A DNA stretch of 6,806 nucleotides, taken from Microcaldota archaeon. GTDB taxonomy: Archaea > Micrarchaeota > Micrarchaeia > Norongarragalinales > Norongarragalinaceae. A program made the position numbers and the translations under genes. The stretch spans positions 1-6,806 of the forward strand of contig JACROM010000113.1 of the NCBI GenBank assembly GCA_016214445.1. Direction: 5' to 3'. The notes under the pieces are model-generated. The model was not told the DNA's origin. It saw only the letters and a list, made by a program, of their open reading frames with translations, and did no database searches. Shown here in pieces: positions 4,974 through 6,806 of this stretch; within the stretch, counting starts at the first letter, position 1; each line of letters starts with the position of its first letter.

Positions 4974-5612
4974 ATGTACTTGGCTTTCTTTGATTTTGAT
5001 TCAACCCTGATTGAGCAGGAAATAATCGACGAGCTCGCCGCCTTGAAGGGCAGAAAGGAGGAAATCGCGGCAATAACGCGCGAGACCATGGAAGGAAAAC
5101 ACAAGTTCTCCGAAACAATCCACCTCAAAACAGAGGTTCTTGAAGGCCTGACCTTGCGGGATTTGGAAAACGTCGCCTCAACCATCACTTTCCGGCAGAA
5201 TTTCGGTCCCCTCATGAGGTGGCTGAAGGAAAAGGAATTCAAGACAGCAGTAATCACCGGCTCATTCGACAACATGCTTTCCCTCCTGCCTCAAACAAGC
5301 GGGTTCGACTTCATCTACGCGAATTCGCTCGAAGTCATCGACGGCAGCCTGACCGGCAAATGCGTTCCGCGTGTTGCGGACAACAAGGGCGCCATAGCAG
5401 AATCGCTGAAGAAAAAACTCGGTATTCCTACGGAGCGTTGCGTTGCCGTAGGGGACGGCTCAACAGACATCCCTGTTTTCATGCAGAGCAGTTTGTCCAT
5501 AGCGCTGAACGCGAAACCCATAGTGCGCGATGCCGCGTCTGTTGCCCTGGACACAAACAACCTCGAGGACTTGATTCCGCCGCTTGAGGCGTGGCTTTGC
5601 AACCGCGGCTGA
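4974..5612 (+). CDS. serB: Phosphoserine phosphatase (HAD superfamily)
   Basis: This 212-aa enzyme hydrolyses phosphoserine to serine, the last pathway step, in the cytoplasm. Motif I is DFDST (D7 nucleophile, D9 general acid). Motif II is ITGSF (T95), motif III is the lysine K138 in ADNKGA, and motif IV is GDGSTD (D161, D165). The cap region (about residues 14-75) has E16, M39 and F45 at the positions of the substrate-contacting E20, M43 and F49 of Methanocaldococcus SerB, by my recalled alignment. Length matches the archaeal family (about 210 aa). Unusual points are K52 where that enzyme has R56, T95-G-S in place of S-G-G, and S-T in place of A-N in motif IV. The ATG at 4974 follows AGGTG by five bases and is chosen over the ATG at 4956, which precedes that site. 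It lies 186 bp after serA, with a decayed copy of its own start between. Pathway context makes the function likely. Confidence 0.9.
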   Translation: MYLAFFDFDSTLIEQEIIDELAALKGRKEEIAAITRETMEGKHKFSETIHLKTEVLEGLTLRDLENVASTITFRQNFGPLMRWLKEKEFKTAVITGSFDNMLSLLPQTSGFDFIYANSLEVIDGSLTGKCVPRVADNKGAIAESLKKKLGIPTERCVAVGDGSTDIPVFMQSSLSIALNAKPIVRDAASVALDTNNLEDLIPPLEAWLCNRG

Positions 5613-5639
5613 TATCCTTTTTAGTGGAACGAAAACGAA

Positions 5640-5699
5640 AGGGAAACGGGAAAAGAGAAAAAAAAGAAAGAGGGCCTCCAGAGCAAAAGAGTCTGGAGG
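5640..5699 (-). terminator. Hairpin plus U-tract terminator of the secreted-protein gene
   Basis: CCTCCAGA (5675-5682) pairs with TCTGGAGG (5692-5699) over a 9-nt loop. On the minus strand the stem is followed by a pyrimidine-rich tract, including a run of eight Ts within about 30 bases (reverse complement of 5641-5674). It stands 28 bp past the stop at 5727. This is a classic intrinsic terminator for the minus gene. For plus-strand serB transcripts only the stem would be present, with no T-tract after it. The purine-rich plus strand continues back to about 5626. Confidence 0.75.
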
Positions 5700-5726
5700 G
5701 TGGTTGCGTGCTGGTTGTGCGGTTTT

Positions 5727-6476
5727 CTACGCTAGCTGCAGGTAGAAGTCGTACGTGCTTAGGGTCTGGCTCGTGCTGCCTTTGTTGTTCGCGAACAGCA
5801 GCATCTGGTAGTTTACCTGGGATGCGTTGTTGTAAGCCGTAGTGTTCGCGACGATTGCTTGTGCTATGGCAGAGTAGAGTATGTTGGCTGTACCGTCTCC
5901 AAATGCTATTGCGCTATAGAAGCTTATTTCCCGCACGCCGCCTCCGCTACCGTAAACGTTGGTGTACGCGTAGGTTGCAACTGCTTTGTTGCTGCCGCCA
6001 GTATAGGTAGCGTTGCCGATTATTAGGTCCGGGCTGGTTTCCGTGAACGTGTTCGTGGCAGAGTCGCTCAGCGTTGTCTCAAGACCATATCTAGTATCGA
6101 GATTCGCGCCGGTTAACCCGGTTAGAGCTGTCCAGACGGGCGTCGTTGTGGCGTTGTAAGCGAAAATTAGGGGATTACCCGCAAACGTGCTCGCTGACCA
6201 GTCGTACATCGACTTGTTGCTCGAGCCACGCAACTGTATCCGACCAGTAACGTTACCCAAGTAGCCTGTCCACAAGCTCGTTTGCGAGGTCGCGTTCAGG
6301 TTCACGGTGTAGCTGTACCCGGCTTCAACTCCGTCGCTGGCTCCATCGTCGGCCCCGACGCTCGTTTCTGTTGGGCCGCTCGTTGTCGTCGCGCCCTGCG
6401 GGTTCGAGGCCGCAATGAGAGGCACGAACAACAGCGCGGCTAACAGCGCAATCACGTACGTTTTTTCTTTTCTCAT
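5727..6476 (-). CDS. Secreted, sequon-rich surface protein of unknown family
   Basis: The 249-aa product has a Sec signal peptide: basic MRKEK, hydrophobic core about residues 7-22 (VIALLAALLFVPLIAA), and probable cleavage near residues 23-25. A Thr/Ser/Gly-rich acidic linker (26-54, TETSVGADDGASDGVEAG) precedes a beta-rich domain with SLWTGYLGNVTGRIQL (67-82) and SMYDWSA. A W-GY-GN-(V/I)-(T/S)-G motif is one I associate with archaeal surface proteins, but I cannot name the family. Seven N-x-S/T sequons (N61, N75, N87, N108, N155, N211, N217) suggest N-glycosylation. There is no cysteine and no C-terminal anchor, so it is likely released or held by other surface proteins. GAGGGG sits directly against the ATG at 6482 but at good spacing for the ATG at 6476, which I prefer. 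The strong promoter, long leader and strong terminator suggest an independently and perhaps highly expressed gene. Confidence 0.8.
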   Translation of the reverse strand: MRKEKTYVIALLAALLFVPLIAASNPQGATTTSGPTETSVGADDGASDGVEAGYSYTVNLNATSQTSLWTGYLGNVTGRIQLRGSSNKSMYDWSASTFAGNPLIFAYNATTTPVWTALTGLTGANLDTRYGLETTLSDSATNTFTETSPDLIIGNATYTGGSNKAVATYAYTNVYGSGGGVREISFYSAIAFGDGTANILYSAIAQAIVANTTAYNNASQVNYQMLLFANNKGSTSQTLSTYDFYLQLA

Positions 6477-6522
6477 GTTCATCCCCTCATTTTAGGGACT
6501 TCGTAGTAATGGGCGCTCTGTT

Positions 6523-6548
6523 TTCATCGCTTCACTTCATCGCTTCAC
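6523..6548. repeat. 13-bp tandem direct repeat in the leader of the secreted-protein gene
   Basis: TTCATCGCTTCAC occurs twice without a gap (6523-6535, 6536-6548). In the transcript it reads GTGAAGCGATGAA twice, about 47-72 nt before the ATG. The repeat could be a protein or RNA binding element or simply slippage; no RNA family is recognised. Confidence 0.8.
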
Positions 6549-6606
6549 ATTTCTACTGGTCGCCTTTATTTTCTGGTTTTTTTTCTGGTGGGTTCCCGTT
6601 TCCGGG

Positions 6607-6645
6607 ACTTCGAGTATCACTTTAACCTGGTTTATAAGCCTTTCC
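6607..6645 (-). promoter_or_regulatory. Promoter of the secreted-protein gene
   Basis: On the minus strand GGGAAAGG followed by CTTATAAA (6631-6638) is a strong BRE plus TATA box. The predicted start is near 6607, giving an unusually long leader of about 130 nt before the ATG at 6476. The leader opens near a small TCCCG/CGGGA hairpin (6596-6609) and contains the 13-bp repeat. Confidence 0.6.
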
Positions 6646-6806
6646 CAACCCCGCTTCCGGTAATGTGGGGGTTACCAATGAAGCGTTTTTTCGTTGGTAG
6701 GTTTTCTTCGCAAAACACCCGCTAAAAACTCAAAACCAGCCATAACCTCCTATGCCAACACACAAAAAAACGCAAAACAACGAAAAACAACCGTCGTCGA
6801 CTGACA
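6641..6806. other. Right-edge stretch with adjoining inverted repeats and no convincing gene
   Basis: AACCCC (6647-6652) is inverted against GGGGTT (6668-6673), and TACCAA (6673-6678) against TTGGTA (6694-6699). These two 6-bp stems meet at position 6673. A 23-codon minus-strand ORF (6743 down to 6672) starts with ATG two bases after AGGAGG, closer than is usual, and has no TATA box in view. The rest is A-rich on the plus strand. I see no RNA gene or attachment site. Confidence 0.4.

Noticed and set aside
4427..5275. 282-codon minus-strand ORF antisense to serA, the spacer and serB
   Set aside because: It overlaps two well-supported genes, has low-complexity Ser/Arg-rich sequence and no family motif, and exists because the coding strands have few stops in the antisense frame.
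6507..6560. C/D-box RNA in the GTGAAGCGATGAA repeats
   Set aside because: The boxes do not match RUGAUGA and CUGA in proper order; only GCGATGAA resembles a C box.

Overview
The window looks archaeal. AT-rich TATA boxes with purine-rich upstream flanks lie about 25 bp before likely transcript starts. Four genes carry a Shine-Dalgarno core GGTG, complementary to the CACC of an archaeal 16S tail. The gene content also fits: an archaeal-type VapB/PIN pair, a HTH plus DUF2178 pair, and a Methanocaldococcus-like SerB. A small-genome lineage such as Diapherotrites or another DPANN group is a guess; nothing in the window fixes the phylum.

Layout, left to right. (1) 1-622, minus strand: a VapBC-like toxin-antitoxin pair. 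The PIN toxin is cut by the left edge and overlaps its antitoxin by ATGA. (2) 623-892: a dense regulatory spacer with a minus-strand promoter, an apparently orphan plus-strand promoter, two copies of a GTAAA-N6-TTTAC operator-like site, a further inverted repeat and a strong hairpin. (3) 893-1455, plus strand: a 63-aa Cro/CI-type HTH regulator overlapping (ATGA) a four-helix DUF2178-like membrane protein. (4) 1452-3120, minus strand: a PPC/DUF296 protein carrying a nearly perfect in-frame 147-bp tandem duplication, preceded by a class V aminotransferase. (5) 3198-5612, plus strand: full-length SerA (TTG start, with a C-terminal ACT domain) and SerB. The 186-bp gap between them holds a decayed second copy of the serB start and a GC-rich hairpin-forming insert. 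(6) 5613-6806: a hairpin plus U-tract terminator, a secreted sequon-rich cysteine-free protein on the minus strand, its long leader and its promoter, then about 160 bp without a convincing gene.

SerA, the class V aminotransferase and SerB together make a complete phosphorylated serine pathway: 3-phosphoglycerate to phosphohydroxypyruvate to phosphoserine to serine. The aminotransferase is divergent from serA across a 77-bp shared promoter region. This context is the main argument for calling it a phosphoserine aminotransferase.

I see no CRISPR array, rRNA, tRNA or transposase. The most unusual items are the duplicated block inside the PPC gene, the partial serB duplication whose differences are mostly synonymous and whose short ORF stops on the serB Shine-Dalgarno, and the repeated operator/promoter cassette with an orphan promoter upstream of the HTH gene.
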